Shown here one piece after another: positions 1 to 11,987 of a stretch of DNA of 38,694 bases. The notes beneath the pieces were generated by a model that did not search any database, was not told the origin of the DNA, and worked only from the letters and a program-made list of their open reading frames with translations. The position numbers were made by a program, and so were the translations under genes. The stretch comes from Chloromonas sp. AAM2 (Eukaryota > Chlorophyta > Chlorophyceae > Chlamydomonadales > Chlamydomonadaceae), in the NCBI GenBank assembly GCA_004335635.1, contig QAXH01005065.1, positions 1 to 38,694 of the forward strand. Reading direction: 5' to 3'. Position 1 is the stretch's first letter. Each line of letters begins with the position of its first letter.

Positions 1-1
1 A

Positions 2-3000
2 GTCATCACGCCCCGCCAGCCCGCCTCGCCTGGCCGTGTACGCACGCCGGGACCACTCTCCACCACACCACCGCCAGGCGGGAGCATCTTAGACGGGGCC
101 ACATCGCGCAGCTCACCTTCTGCCGTGCAGCAGGGGCTTGGGTCACAGGCGGGAGCCATAAAGAGGCCGTTCGCGTGGCAGGAGCAGGAGACCAGGGCGT
201 GGCTGTTGTCCATGGACCTGGAGCTCCTGCCTGAAGAGGAAGAAGCACCCCTGCTGGAAAACCCTCTCAGGTCAGTAGACAAGGCTTGGTGCACATGATG
301 TGGGTGCGCATTGGGTGGCAGCATGCTCCAGGATTTGTACAATTTGAACATCAGTTATGAGTACCAGTCTTTCAAATGCGTCCTGGCTGCGGAAGCAAGG
401 ATTTCTGCTTGAAATTGGAACACCCACACACACACACACACACAGACACACACTCTCTCTCACTCACTTGTGGTGTTGCGCAGGAATGGCGTGCTTCTGT
501 GTGACGTTGCATCAAATCTCACTGGGGTTCCCGTACGCAAGGCCGTCGTTCCGCCCACCACTGTGATGGAGGCGAGGGCTAACTGCATGCTAGCGCTTGA
601 CCATGCGGGCATGCTGGGCAACATGGACGACAATCTATTGGTAAGGAAATGAGAATAGAATGACGATGGCTCCAGTCAAGGGCTTGAACAAGGGTGCGCT
701 GCTGAGCGACTGAGCAAAAAGAAATGCCAGAAGAAATGTGCTGCTGAGTGCCAGCAGAGCTTGTGGAAACGTTTTGTTGATGTCGCCGACATAAGGCAAG
801 ATGCTAGCTGTCGTCAAGGTAAGAAAACGAGGGCATCACATCAGGGGTTAAGCGCCACCAATCGCAAACAAGCAGGTTGTGCTGCTGAATGCTCGCGATG
901 CTTCACTTGCAAAATGATGCAGGGCAGTGGTCTTTGCTTTGCGCAGCAAGCATGTGCGTTACCGAAACAAAAAAGATGTTTGCCAGTTTTGGGACAGTCC
1001 TTGTATGAGCCCTGAGTATAGTGTGTAAAGTGGTGGTGTTTGAGGTTGCAATCACCGGTGGTCCTGCAGTCATGTTGTGTTGGTAGACGATCATCCTGAT
1101 ATCTCTGGTGTCCAGAGTTGGAGACCCCATTATCCTTTCACGTGATCTTGAACCCATAGTACTCTGAGTGAGGTGGTGTCATGTTGAAGCTGTATAACCA
1201 ACACACCTTTGTATCAATGACAATCATTATTGACATCCACTGTGGCCGGGTAATCATTGCAAGGTCTGCCGAGATAAACGCTCAAAGTAGATCCTCAAAT
1301 GAACACATGCATGTACACATCCAATATTGTGGCTTGAAAACTCTCCTAATCGTGCTGTGGGTTGCTAATGCTGTGTTAGGTGTCCTCTTCTGTGCTATGC
1401 AGCGTGCTGTCGCAGCCTGCGACATGCCCGGTGTGCTCTGTCAGTGTGCTGGCTTGCATGCTTTTGTCTTACGATGCAGAAAACTGTCGCTTGATGATTT
1501 GTGCAGTTGCAGGCCGCACACGGCAAAGGAGTGACACTGTCCGGCAGTCCAGTCAAGAGCGACAAAGGTCGATCCGGCAGCTACTCCGCCCGCCTGCGCG
1601 AGCGCCAGGCAACGGCAGCTGTCAGCCTCGTGACCTCGATCGACAAAGTACTGCAAGGCAATCGAGACGCGATCTGGGGTCTGCTCAACCACATCCGGGA
1701 GGTGTCCAGTTCGCAGCAGGCTTACTTGAACCCTTCTACGCACATGGCGAGTGCGCATGCGGCAGCAGCGCGGGCAGCGGCAGCCATGCGAGCTCGAATT
1801 ACGACAGATGCAGAAGCATGGGTCACTGCTGCAAAGCCCACCAACATGATGGCGGCAGGTAAACTCGCCGCTCAGCGCCCCATGCAGCCTCTACCACCAC
1901 CCTTGCAACGCATGCACGACGCAACACAGCGGTGCATGCAGCCATGGCGAGGCGCGAATAGTGCACGGTCAGTCAACCTTGGCGTACCATACGGCGATTC
2001 AGTCGACGCGCCATTCATTTTACAGGGTCCGTCGGACGACTACGGCCCCACGTGCACGATTCCCTCAGGCGTTGGCCCATTGACTTGCACAGTGGGCCCA
2101 AGGCCGCTGTCACCAGGGCGCAGAAGCCTGTTGCAGACGTTACAGAAACAGCAGGAGCGAGAGCAGCAGGAGCGGGACGAGGCTAGGGATCAGGCCAGGG
2201 CGGAAGCTCAAGCACACACTCAGGCACAAGCACAGGCTGAGGTGGCTGCCACGTCAACGTGAGTGCCTTCAGGTCCTGTGACTAGTTAATCCTAGCAGCC
2301 TACATAGGAGTGGTTGGATACCTGGGCTGAGTCAATGTGTCGAGTAGATGACCTGCGAGGTCAGTCCATGCAGCACGATGCAAACATCCCTTGTTGACTA
2401 GCCCTCTGTCTGCTTGTTTTGTGTTCTAACTCAACACTGCGTGTTCAGGCCGGTGGTTATTCGTCGATGTCTCACCATCGATGTGCATGAACCAAGTGTA
2501 TCCTCCTACACTAGTTGATGTGCACATGTGATCACGCCTGTCTCTCAACTACACATCCAGTGAATCGGTGAATTGGTGCTTGGCTCCTGTTCGCCTTACA
2601 AATTCTTGTGGCAATTCTCAGAGGCAATTTTTGTGTGTTTGCAGGTGGGACTGCGATGCACGTGCGGGCAGTTTCAGTGCACGTGACCATGGAGGCAACA
2701 GGCCCTCGTGGGCCAGTCCTCGCCTCCCCTACCCGCCTGAACAGGTGAGGATGGCAAAGCCATGCAGACCTTGCGCAGACTTTCTCGCACGTCAATGATG
2801 AATTTCTGTGAGTGCATGCTACCAGGTTTCAAACCGTGCCAAAGCGTACAAGAATGACATGCTGCATGGGAGTGAACCATGCCAGCAATTCCTTTGATTC
2901 ACATAAGTAAAGCCGGTAGACCGCGCATGCCGGGCCCCAAAGAAAGCTAAAAACATCAGAAAACTGACATATGGCAAGTAATCTGATTACGCAATGGCTG

Positions 3001-5621
3001 TTGTTGTGCATGATACGAGTTTGCATGAGCGAGGTGTTGTGTGTCCATGACGACAAGCTTGCATCAGTCAGGGCACATGATAGTGGCGAACCTTGTGTGA
3101 ACACCCAGAGCGAGGTGTCGTGCGCAGGTAGCGGCACTGGAATCGTCCCTTCTTAGATGGCTGTCGGAACTGGGCGCGATCGATCACGAGCTCGTGGCAC
3201 AGGTATAAGGAACGTCCATTAATTGTGATTGTGCATGCAAACTGCACTGCCCTGTTGTGTGCTCGACTGCTCAATCTGGCGCATGGTAGAGCATGAATGA
3301 ATGAGGGGTACCGACGTTCGCTTCAGGGGGCTTCATGTATATCGCTACACTTTCGGAACCTGGTCCACGCTCTAACGTGCAGTCATGTCGAGCATCGGCG
3401 CTATCTTTCTTTAGTTCCGCGTCCCGCCATCATTGCCTTCACACGCTGTGCTCCAGGGTATTACTTTTGCATGTCGTCGCCTTCACGCTGCGTCCATCCG
3501 CAGGGTTTTGGTGCCTTGATAAACGAGATGGCCGATGGCGTCTTTCTGTGCTGGCTGGTCCAACGGATCATGGGCGTGCACATCAAGGGCGTCAACCGCA
3601 AACCGCTGGTCTACGCGCATCGACGAGCCAACATCATGCGCGCAATCGCGACGTTGCGCACCGCTCCGACCCTGTCGCGCAGGTAAGCGCGCAGGCAAAA
3701 CATTTCAGGTATAGGTCACCACAAATGCTCGACAACGTGCAGGCTGGCGAAGAGCAGACGCTGACGAGCGCAAAATAGCAGCGGAAACGAAATGCTATAA
3801 TTGTGCATTCTACACCAATGGAGTTGTTGGCTCCCAACCAGCGAGCCATCGCCCGCAGTCTATCGCAATCAACAGCTATATGCGCCAGTAAATCTGTTCC
3901 TGGCCATTCCGGGCCATGTCGGTAGCCATCATCTGTCAGTTTGAGCCGTGCTCTCAACCGCTGTTGGTTCTCCGTTGCAGGTCTCTCGTGTACGAGGAGG
4001 CGTTGCTGCACGCTGAGCGGTCTGCTCTGACGGGGTTGTTAGAGGACCTCCACAGGCTGGCGGACGGACAACCGAGCGCAGGATCCGTATGGCAGCCGAG
4101 CAACCGGCCTTACCTGCCCTATGCGCCCATTGCACAGTCAGTGCAGGAAACGGTGAGCTCCCCTGCGAACCCGTTCATTTCTTCTCCAGTGCAAACTGAT
4201 TGACGTCAAAGCGCAAGCGATCGCACCTTCCAGCGACCCATCACAATCCCATTTCGTGTTCGTGCTTCGCCGTGCTCACATCCTCAATCCAACACTTAAT
4301 TCTGCCAGCAATACTGCATGCTTGAACTTGCCCTTGCGTACTGGTTCCTCTGCACACAGGGACTTTCTGACACATCCGCCCATCAGACCCTATCCATCCA
4401 CTCCCACGCCAGTCCGTCCCCTCCTGCCGCGGCCTGCCGGCCCCGGAGTGCGCCCCGGCCCCAGCGCAGCCACCCATCCACTGCGCCTGCAGCCGGGCAG
4501 CTGCTGTCTCCGCCCCGCCCAGCACCGGAACGTGGCCCCCTAGGCATCGCCTCACTGTTCGTGACACCGCCCAAGGGGCGTGCCTTGGAACGAGGCGCGG
4601 AATCCTTCAGACGGTGGTTGGGCCCGTCGCCGGATAAGTGGCAGCAGCGGGAAGAGGAGGATGCACACCGGTGAGTGTTTGTCAGTACTTTAAGGGACAC
4701 AAGAAGTGGAAGTACCGTATTGTTCAGCCTATTGCGGAATCAGCTTCGTAAAAATCTTCAAATTTTGACCTTGGAATTTCAAGAAAAACCTGAAGTTCGT
4801 AAAACCGAAATGCTCAAAGGTGGCAAAAAACGAGGTTCGTAAAATTGTTCAATCAGAAGCAGTCCCTGCCTTGCAGCTCTAGCTCTAGGTGCTAGTTACA
4901 GGCATATCATGTAGTACTAGTGCACGCCAGTGCCAAAATCAGTGCTGGATGGCTCATTATCAGTGGTTTTCAGAGCCGTCTTAAAGAAAATGTGCAAAAA
5001 ACCAGAGGTTGGTAAAAGCAAAAAGCTCAAACAGCCAAAAACCTGATCCGTAACTTTTTTCTGACCATCGGGTTCCGAAATTCGCTGAACAATACGGTAA
5101 CTGAGGAGTGTCCTCTGACGGCTTTCCTGGTGTAAATACATATACATATACTGAGGAGGCTGAGCGGTCAAGGCAAGTCCCATGTGAATGAACGCACACC
5201 CTGGGCACAGACGTGGCTCACGCGTGCGCAACGCATGTGCCAACAGACACAGACACGCGCAGATACACAGTGCACTCTTCGCTTGCTACATTTGCTCAGC
5301 ATCCGCCGTGTCTTGCACACTCTTGCACTCAGGCGGGAGCGCCGGGCTGCAGCAGCCATGGCGGGAGCGCCGAGGCCAAGCGGCACACTGCAGCAGCCCA
5401 AGACCTCCGCAAACGCTGAATCCAAGATAGCGCTGATTGCTGCTGACGATGGCTATGGTAGCACCATCCCGGGCGTGCAGGCGGCTCTACAGGAGGTCCA
5501 AGCCTTCACCGCGGAACTGGATCAGTACCTTGGAAGCGGTACCCCGCTGTCGGCCAGACAGGAGGCGGAGAAGGATCGCGTCATATCTAAAGCACCGCTG
5601 CTGCAGCTGCGTAGAGGTTGA
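2..5621 (+). CDS. Protein with two calponin-homology (CH) domains, 3' part (5' end outside window)
   Basis: Nine exons join in phase: 2-270, 484-640, 1513-2258, 2645-2744, 3128-3202, 3504-3682, 3981-4152, 4360-4670 and 5333-5621 (TGA). They give about 765 visible residues. CH1 starts in the first exon (W, then TRAWLLSMDLELL), continues with NGVLLCDVASNLTG and EARANCMLALDHAG, and closes with VLQGNRDAIWGLLNHIRE. CH2 comprises LLRWLSELGAID, ADGVFLCWLVQRIMG, IKGVNRKP, RRANIMRAIATLR and LLHAERSALTGLLEDLHR. CH domains bind actin or microtubule-associated partners, so a cytoskeletal role is inferred. The last two exons are Pro/Ser-rich or Ala/Glu-rich with no domain I know. A low-complexity stretch of about 40 residues separates the two halves of CH1, and the exon 3 start (1513, or 1507) is the least certain border. 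The DQARAEAQAHTQAQAQ stretch suggests a short helical linker. I do not recognise the specific family. Confidence 0.8.
421..452 (+). repeat. (CA)n then (CT)n microsatellite
   Basis: An almost pure CACACA run followed by CTCTCT lies in the intron between exons 1 and 2 of the CH-domain gene, about 30 bp before the acceptor at 481-483. It is a simple repeat that takes the place of part of the usual polypyrimidine tract. Confidence 0.85.
4713..5099. mobile_element. MITE-like element with terminal inverted repeats and TA duplication
   Basis: The left end reads TA then CCGTATTGTTCAGC at 4715. The right end is the exact reverse complement, GCTGAACAATACGG ending at 5097, followed by TA. Imperfect pairing continues inward for roughly 15 bp more. 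The element is about 383 bp, AT-richer than its surroundings, has no coding capacity, and holds several internal copies of GTTCGTAAAA-like words. A TA duplication with terminal inverted repeats is typical of MITEs mobilised by Tc1/mariner transposases. It lies wholly inside the intron 4671-5332 of the CH-domain gene. Confidence 0.8.
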
Positions 5622-8495
5622 TACCTGTCAATGTGCAAGCGAACTGAGATCGGGTTGAGGTGGACGAACACAGATATCGTCAAGCTGACGAGGCCGTGGT
5701 TGTGCGTTAACTGCAGTGAAAACTTGGGGCGGCCCCGTTTATTCATGTCGCTATCGGACGTCTCTGTCGGACGCATCATGTTATTTACAGAGGGGAGGGA
5801 CTCCTACCCGTCCACCCTACACGTGAAGGGGATTGTGACAAACATTGGTTTTTAGGCTCAAATTTGTATAAACACTGGTTGGTGGGCAGCCTGCAGCGTT
5901 GCAATACTGCGCTACAGGCGACAGTGCCTGTACAACGCACGCCCACGCACTGGGTAGGGAGCTAGTATGTACCATCCTTGAGGGCTTACACACATAACAG
6001 GGTCACAATCCTGCATGTTTTCAGGGGTTGCTGCCCCCTGCTATTGCCAGGCGTGATCTGCAGTAAGAAATCACGGAGCATCTCACTTGAGCTTTGCTGT
6101 TCTGAATTTACGTTCATTCGTACAAGCACAACAGTTGATGTAAATAGCGGTTTTGCCGTCCAGGAGTACAGACAAAGACAGACAGCCGGCCACGAATGTG
6201 GGCTATGAAGGTGCCGTAAGAAAACCTACAGGTAGAAGAGCTTGTAGTACAGAAAACAAATCCCTGGTAGAAGGCTTGTAGCACAAGGAAGACAAATCCC
6301 TGGATATCCCTGCCTGATGATCAACCCATGATGACATCTGACTTTCAAAACACCAACAGCCTCTGACAAATACGTGATTGCCATGCAACGATGACGACTA
6401 CTAGCAACTTGTGACTGTGAGTTGCTGTTTTGGTTTGTACTGAATGGCAGGTCACACTGTTAGTGAGGCCACAGAAGGCGGGGATACGTGCTTGGGGTCC
6501 GGCGGCGTGCGCTGCAGGAGACAATAGCCACCCACCAAGCCTTGGCATGGACTACTACTAGGACGCGTGAAGAGATTACACCACAGGGGCCCACACACAG
6601 CGCGCGTGATCAAGTACCATTCTAACATGGCCTGAGCAACAAAGGAGAAGAAGGGTCAAAGTCAGAAGGCTGGTGGACTCAAATGTACTGCTCTCGTGGC
6701 CTACTTAACCGTGGCCCACATGCAATTGATGCAAACAACCAGTTCAAAGGCTTGATAGTCAAATGAATGGCCGCAAGCACAGCCTGCTCTTGGACGCATG
6801 CAAAGCCTAAGATCATGCGAAACCAACCTGCTGGCCACATAGGAAATGGGCATTCAATTGCATTTTATCTGCGTTCACATGGGCGGTTTTTCCACGGCCT
6901 TACCCAAAGCCTTGACAGCACCAGTGGGCTTATCCGACATTTGAAGCACGGATAACCAGGCCATGCCGCTCTGCATCCATGCCACACACATTGGCATGCC
7001 ATTGTAATACCATCGTAATGCCATCCTGCTTGCCCCCCACTACATCCCAGCATGTGCCGCCTGGCCATTTCTCTAAATGCTGGAATCCTTCAAGGCATTC
7101 ACTCCTACCCAGGTTGGCACAACTCGGTTCCAGCTGCCACATCTTTGGACCCAGCCGCCGCGCTCTTCCTGCCACCACCATCATTCCATGCGCACGTCGT
7201 CCGCTGATACTTGGTTGCTGTGGCCGTTCCGTGTGGGCATAGGGGTTGCATGTACATAACCGACTTGAACAAAATGGAATCTGGAACACTGCTGATCATG
7301 CACTGCATGGCATGTTCCTGCCTGTCATGGCATCCTGCCTGCTCGCCCCACCATGCCCATGCCAAGTCATACTGCCCAAAACCAAAAGTCAGACCGCTAG
7401 GGCGCTAAGTCAGGCCTTTCGCAAACATGGCGTAGAGCCTTCTCATAAAGGCTCTTCCTGTCCAAAGCACCTCCTTGACCCGGGTAACCCATCAAGTTCA
7501 CTTCAAACCCCTTGATCTTGTGTCTATCAAGTTCTTGGAATGCGACATAGTACTTGTGAACAGTGTGTGTGCGTGTTTGTGTGTGTGTGTGCGTGTGCAA
7601 ACACGCCTAACTACAGTGAGGCCTGAGCTGCCGTCCTGCCAAGGCCTCAACACGTGCTCCCATAAGCCATAGAGCGGAGTTTCAAATCAAAGCCCTCTCT
7701 CGCTAGCCCATCTGATTCCATGGCCAAGTGACTCGTATACAATCGGCCAGATTGGCCGGTCAGAAGACCCTGAACATTGCATGTGCTTAGTGTGTTGGGA
7801 CCACCATGCTCATGCTTCGCTTAGGGGGGTGATGTAGACGGCTGCTAGGCGTCTTCATCGTTTAGTTTGCAGCACCGTAAGCTGCAAAACCGCAGGAAGC
7901 CGTGTGATGCTGCTAATGGTGATGAATTGGCCGGATGGCACACAAGGATTCGCCATGCAAAGCAGGCAGATGCATTGCCACAGACAGGCGCATGGCCATG
8001 CAAAGTATGCAGGTGCATGGCCATGCTCACCATGTGGTCACACAACTCTGCACGACGTTTGTATCAGTTGAATACCTCTCACTCAATGCTCAATGCAGAG
8101 CAAGAATAGCCTGCTGTGGGCTGGTACCCTGATGGAGTCAACTGTTCCTGGCTGTTTTGGCCCCTGTACGCTCGCAGCGCGCTCAGACTGGGTTGCTATG
8201 AGCATCAACAACAGGAGCTAAGCCTGGAAAAGAGCCGAGTCCAGAGCGAGTTGATGCCATCTGAAGGATGCATGCAGGCCATGTCATTGCCATGGAGCTA
8301 GACCACATACAGCGAATCATACAGATTATCGAGTTGCCGTTCCAAAGCCACCATGTGTTGCCACCATGAGATGGCTGACCATACATGGTAGCCAACTGCA
8401 CAGCTTGCTAGATGAGAAGCCATGCATGGCGCATGGTGGTGACTGGAAGGCCATGCATGTATGCAGGAGAGGCTAGGTGCAGTTTGCATGCATAT
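5622..8495. other. Convergent intergenic region, no gene recognised
   Basis: This 2.9-kb stretch lies between the 3' ends of the CH-domain gene (+) and the ZIP gene (-). The open frames are short, in conflicting frames, and lack recognisable domains or consistent splice borders. It holds a diverged tandem duplication near 6230-6305 (both copies end in ACAAATCCCTGG), a GT-rich microsatellite at 7562-7597, a perfect 8-bp hairpin (AGAGCCTT / AAGGCTCT) near 7434-7455, and many CATG and GCATG words. It presumably includes both 3' UTRs, but I cannot place cleavage sites. Confidence 0.5.
7562..7597 (+). repeat. (GT)n-rich microsatellite
   Basis: An alternating GT/GC run interrupted by TTT lies in the intergenic region. 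It is low complexity with no coding potential. Confidence 0.8.
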
Positions 8496-11400
8496 CTACA
8501 TGAGTGCGAATGCCACCAGCGGCACCAGACTCGCCAGACCCATCACCATGAGGTCGAAGGGGCTCTTGCCCGCCCCGGGCAGCACATGCACTGCGCCTGC
8601 ATGCAGCACGGTGCCACCTGACGCGAGCAGCACCAACGAGACGACCTGCATGCACATCAGTCGCTTGCATGCTTGGTCCTGTGATTGTTGGCCGCATCAT
8701 CTCTCATGAACTCATCTCTCTCACACACGAAGGCTTCAGACAGAGCCCTAAACGTTGTATGGGTTCTTGGCGTCACAGGTCCTAAGGCCAAGGCACACAA
8801 AGTATACCAATCAGGCGCCCACGGCGCCCAGCCTCTGCCCTTCTCTTGTCCTGTGGTAGTCACTATTCTGTCATGCATCACAACACCTCGGTATCCTACA
8901 AACGCCATGTAATGTTGACCATGTTGATGATGTTTGCATGCCTGGTGCAAACTTTGACATCACCGGTCTCTTCTCTTTGCATCCTGCTCATACTCATATG
9001 CATCACAGCAGACGGAGCCTCCCGCCCCACAGGCACACCTCCCATCCCATGACGTCTTATGCACACTATGTTTGCCAGCCATTGTTGAAAACAATGTGAG
9101 TGAGTGAGCGAGTGAGTGAGTGAGTGAGTGAGCGAGTGAGTGTATTTTTTACATCTGTATCGTTCGATAAGTCGAACAGAAGATGGATTGAGTGTCATCA
9201 TGCACATTGCAAAGGACTGCTGTGTGTGCCTTGTCATGATATTCAATCACAAGTATGACGTCGCTCGGGTGCCCACCTGTGGCTCGGTCACCCAGGCGAT
9301 GTTACCCAGGCCATAGAATGTGAGCAGGGCTGTCAAGGGAGCAGCCGCTACAAAGTACACAAGGCCTGCACGCAGCAACAGGATGATCTCGACAGTCCTT
9401 GGTCAGTTCTGCGGCGCGCTAGGCTAGGTTTGTCGCTAGCATGCATGGGAATGGCAAACGTCATTGTCAAGGGAGCAAGAAGTCATGCAAGAGATGGCTA
9501 GGCTCACTGCTGCGCATGAATGCGGGTTTCATTGCAACAGCGACGAGGCGGCATGCGAATAACAACTGAGAACAGCCAGCACCCAGCTGCACCCTGCCCT
9601 GGCCTCCCTCACACCTTCATGTGCGGCGCGCGGAGTGCTGCCTGTGGTGCGCAGGAAACTCGCCAAACCGTACGCCACCGGCATCTTGTGCACCTGACAC
9701 GTACAAAAACAGGTATTTCTAGTGTGCATGGACATGGACATTGTATGGTCTGCATTGGCATGGGCAATGTTCCCGTGGACAATGGACTTGTGTGTGGAAT
9801 AAGATGGGCTGCCTCTGAGCCCGGCCCTACCAATAGATGCAAGAACGGTGTGCTGATGGCCAGGGCAGTACTGTATTTGTGCGAGCAGATACCGTGCTGG
9901 GTATGACCCGCCCGCTGCCGGTGCCCCGTACCATGATTGAAGCTGCCACTGCCAGCGACACCACCAGGCTGTGGGACAGGGCGGCGGCTCCCACAGCCAA
10001 GCCGTCAGCAGCTGCAAGAAGGGAGAGGCAAGTGAAATCAGGGGTCAGCACGACCTGCATCCGTTGAGGGCAGAACGAGGGCAGGGGCAGAACGGAACAC
10101 CAGGCAGGAGCAGCACCGCCCACAGCTAACCAGCAGCGGACACAACTACACCAACGCACCCACAGCTAACCAGCAGCGGCCACAACTACACCAATGCGCC
10201 CACAGCTAACCAGCAACAGCCACAACTACACCAACGCACCCACGGCTAACCAGCAGCGGCCACAACTACACCAACGCACCCACAGCTAACCAGCAGCGGC
10301 CACAAGGAAGGAGGCAGCAGCACGTAGCACTGAGACAACACACTCAACAAACAAAGCTCAAGCATGACAACTGCTGCCCCATGAAAGCTATGTGCATGTG
10401 GATGCAGGGGTCCGGACTGTCAGAGATGCTGCATGTCTATTCATCTTTCCGGAACAGCACCGTGTCCTTCGCAGTTGGCAGTCAGGCCAAGGCCAGTGCT
10501 AGGCTTCACCCTTTGATATACGTGAGATACTGTTCCGTATGGGCTCAACATTTGCTTCCTGTTCAATTTTGCAAAGCAGACCACTCATTCCTAGCAATGC
10601 GCGGCCTTGGCACCCAGGGTCTCTCAAAGTCACTACGCAAGATCCTTGGATAATCAGCAGTGGCATTTGCATGAAACCCTGTTGCATAGTTCAGTGGCCT
10701 CCACATCTCCTCTCCCAAACAAGTTGATGGTCTCGCTAGGGCTGCCTTGTGAAATGCTTTGACAATTAGCTTGCGTGAAACCCTGCTCCTTTACAGATGG
10801 GCTCCTTAACAAACGGGCTCCTCAACAAATCGGCTCCTTAACAAATCGGCTCTTTAACAGATCGGCTCCTTAACAGATGTGCTCAACACCTGGGCCCACC
10901 CCTGCCCACCTGAGTGCAGCACTAGCCCCAGCAGCGCCTGATTAGGCGACGATGGCGTGTACTCCACATGCTGCACGTGCACCCCGCGTGACCCTGACGC
11001 TTTCACGTCCCGGCAGCACGGCAACACGAGCCCGTCCCCAGCCCCAGCCCCGCCCCCATGGTCGGTTCCGTTTTGTGGGTGTAACAAAGGTGCTGTCGAC
11101 TCTTCAGTGATAATGCTGATTGGCAGGCCGTCATCGTCTGCTACGAGCCCTTGGCTACAGCAGGGTGGAGGGGCGTATGCTGCATGGCGCATGGTTTGCA
11201 TGCTTGGGCTGACATCTAGGCTTGGGTGCCGCATGCTATGGATGCTATGCTGAGGCCATGCTGTAGCGGCTGAGTTGACATCGGCACAGGAGTGTGCGGT
11301 GGAGAGCACTTGTTTGGGTGCATGGGTGTGGCCCAGGAAGGTGTCCAGCGCTGACATGACCAAGAAACCGACGAGCAGGGCTGCTCCTGGCATCCAATGC

Positions 11401-11987
11401 GGCACATGCTGCTCCTGTGGAATGCTGGCCTGCACGCATGCATGTAAAATCAAGCGTTTTCCTGTTGTTTTGTTGCCCATGAATGAATAGAATGTGCATG
11501 TAAAAGGTGGCCCACCATCTGCTGCTGGCATATGGTGAAGTCCGCAGAACATCATGATGAGCGGCATGCCTAAATGGCGTTTCTTGAAACAAAAACTATT
11601 ACCTCTAAAAACAACGCCAAGAAGCCTCTGTAGCCTGCACCCCTCTTACCTGTGCTTCTATGAGGCTGTAAAATCCCTCTGGCAGAATCACACAGAGGCC
11701 AGCACCAACTAGTAGGCCGGCTGAAAGGGTGTGGGATAAGTGACCACTGCTATGGCGGGCGGGCACCAGTAGGGCCACAACACCTGCTTGCAACATCACG
11801 AGTAAGCCCAGACTGTGCCGCACTGTTGAAGTTGTCCAAGGCCTAGCTGATGGGGGCATGCATGATGGCACGGCATGGCACGGGATGATAGCCTACCTGG
11901 TATGTAGGCACCAAGCAGCAAACTCGCACATGTTAACCAGAGAGTAAGTACTGGGTCACCAGATATCCTTTCAGGCCATGCCTCCAT
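8496..11987 (-). CDS. ZIP (SLC39A9-like) metal transporter
   Basis: Seven coding exons join in phase on the minus strand: 11987-11897 (ATG), 11783-11650, 11429-10910, 10011-9932, 9693-9615, 9365-9277 and 8645-8496 (TAG). They encode about 380 residues. ZIP family landmarks appear in order: LLLGAYIPG, then SAGLLVGAGLCVILPEG, LLVGFLVMSALD, the metal-site helix around LGLVLHS-AADGLAVGAA (His near 247, Asp near 251), HKMPVAYGLASFL (His near 277), LVYFVAAAPLTALLTFYGL, and a final helix beginning SGGTVLHAGAVHVLP. The arrangement resembles ZIP9-type proteins, which move zinc into the cytosol from Golgi or other compartments. A variable loop of about 110 residues encoded by the long third exon carries several His residues, as in many ZIPs. 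The gene is divergent from CENH3. Confidence 0.87.
9096..9142 (+). repeat. (GTGA)n microsatellite
   Basis: GTGA units, two of them replaced by GCGA, lie in the last ZIP intron. On the minus strand the run reads TCAC repeats. Confidence 0.9.
10119..10305 (+). repeat. 40-bp minisatellite, about 4.7 copies
   Basis: The unit begins CCCACAGCTAACCAGCAGCG and continues with CCACAACTACACCAA and a short variable end. Copies differ at only a few bases. It lies in the ZIP intron between the loop exon (10910-11429) and the next exon (9932-10011). Confidence 0.92.
10785..10880 (+). repeat. 16-bp minisatellite, six copies
   Basis: Six 16-bp units of the type GCTCCTTAACAAATCG follow one another and end about 30 bp from the ZIP donor site at 10908-10909. 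Variation between units is limited to a few bases, so the array arose recently. Confidence 0.9.

Noticed and set aside
9096..9142. Possible CRISPR or tandem array
   Set aside because: It is a 4-bp microsatellite without spacers, in an intron of a eukaryotic gene.
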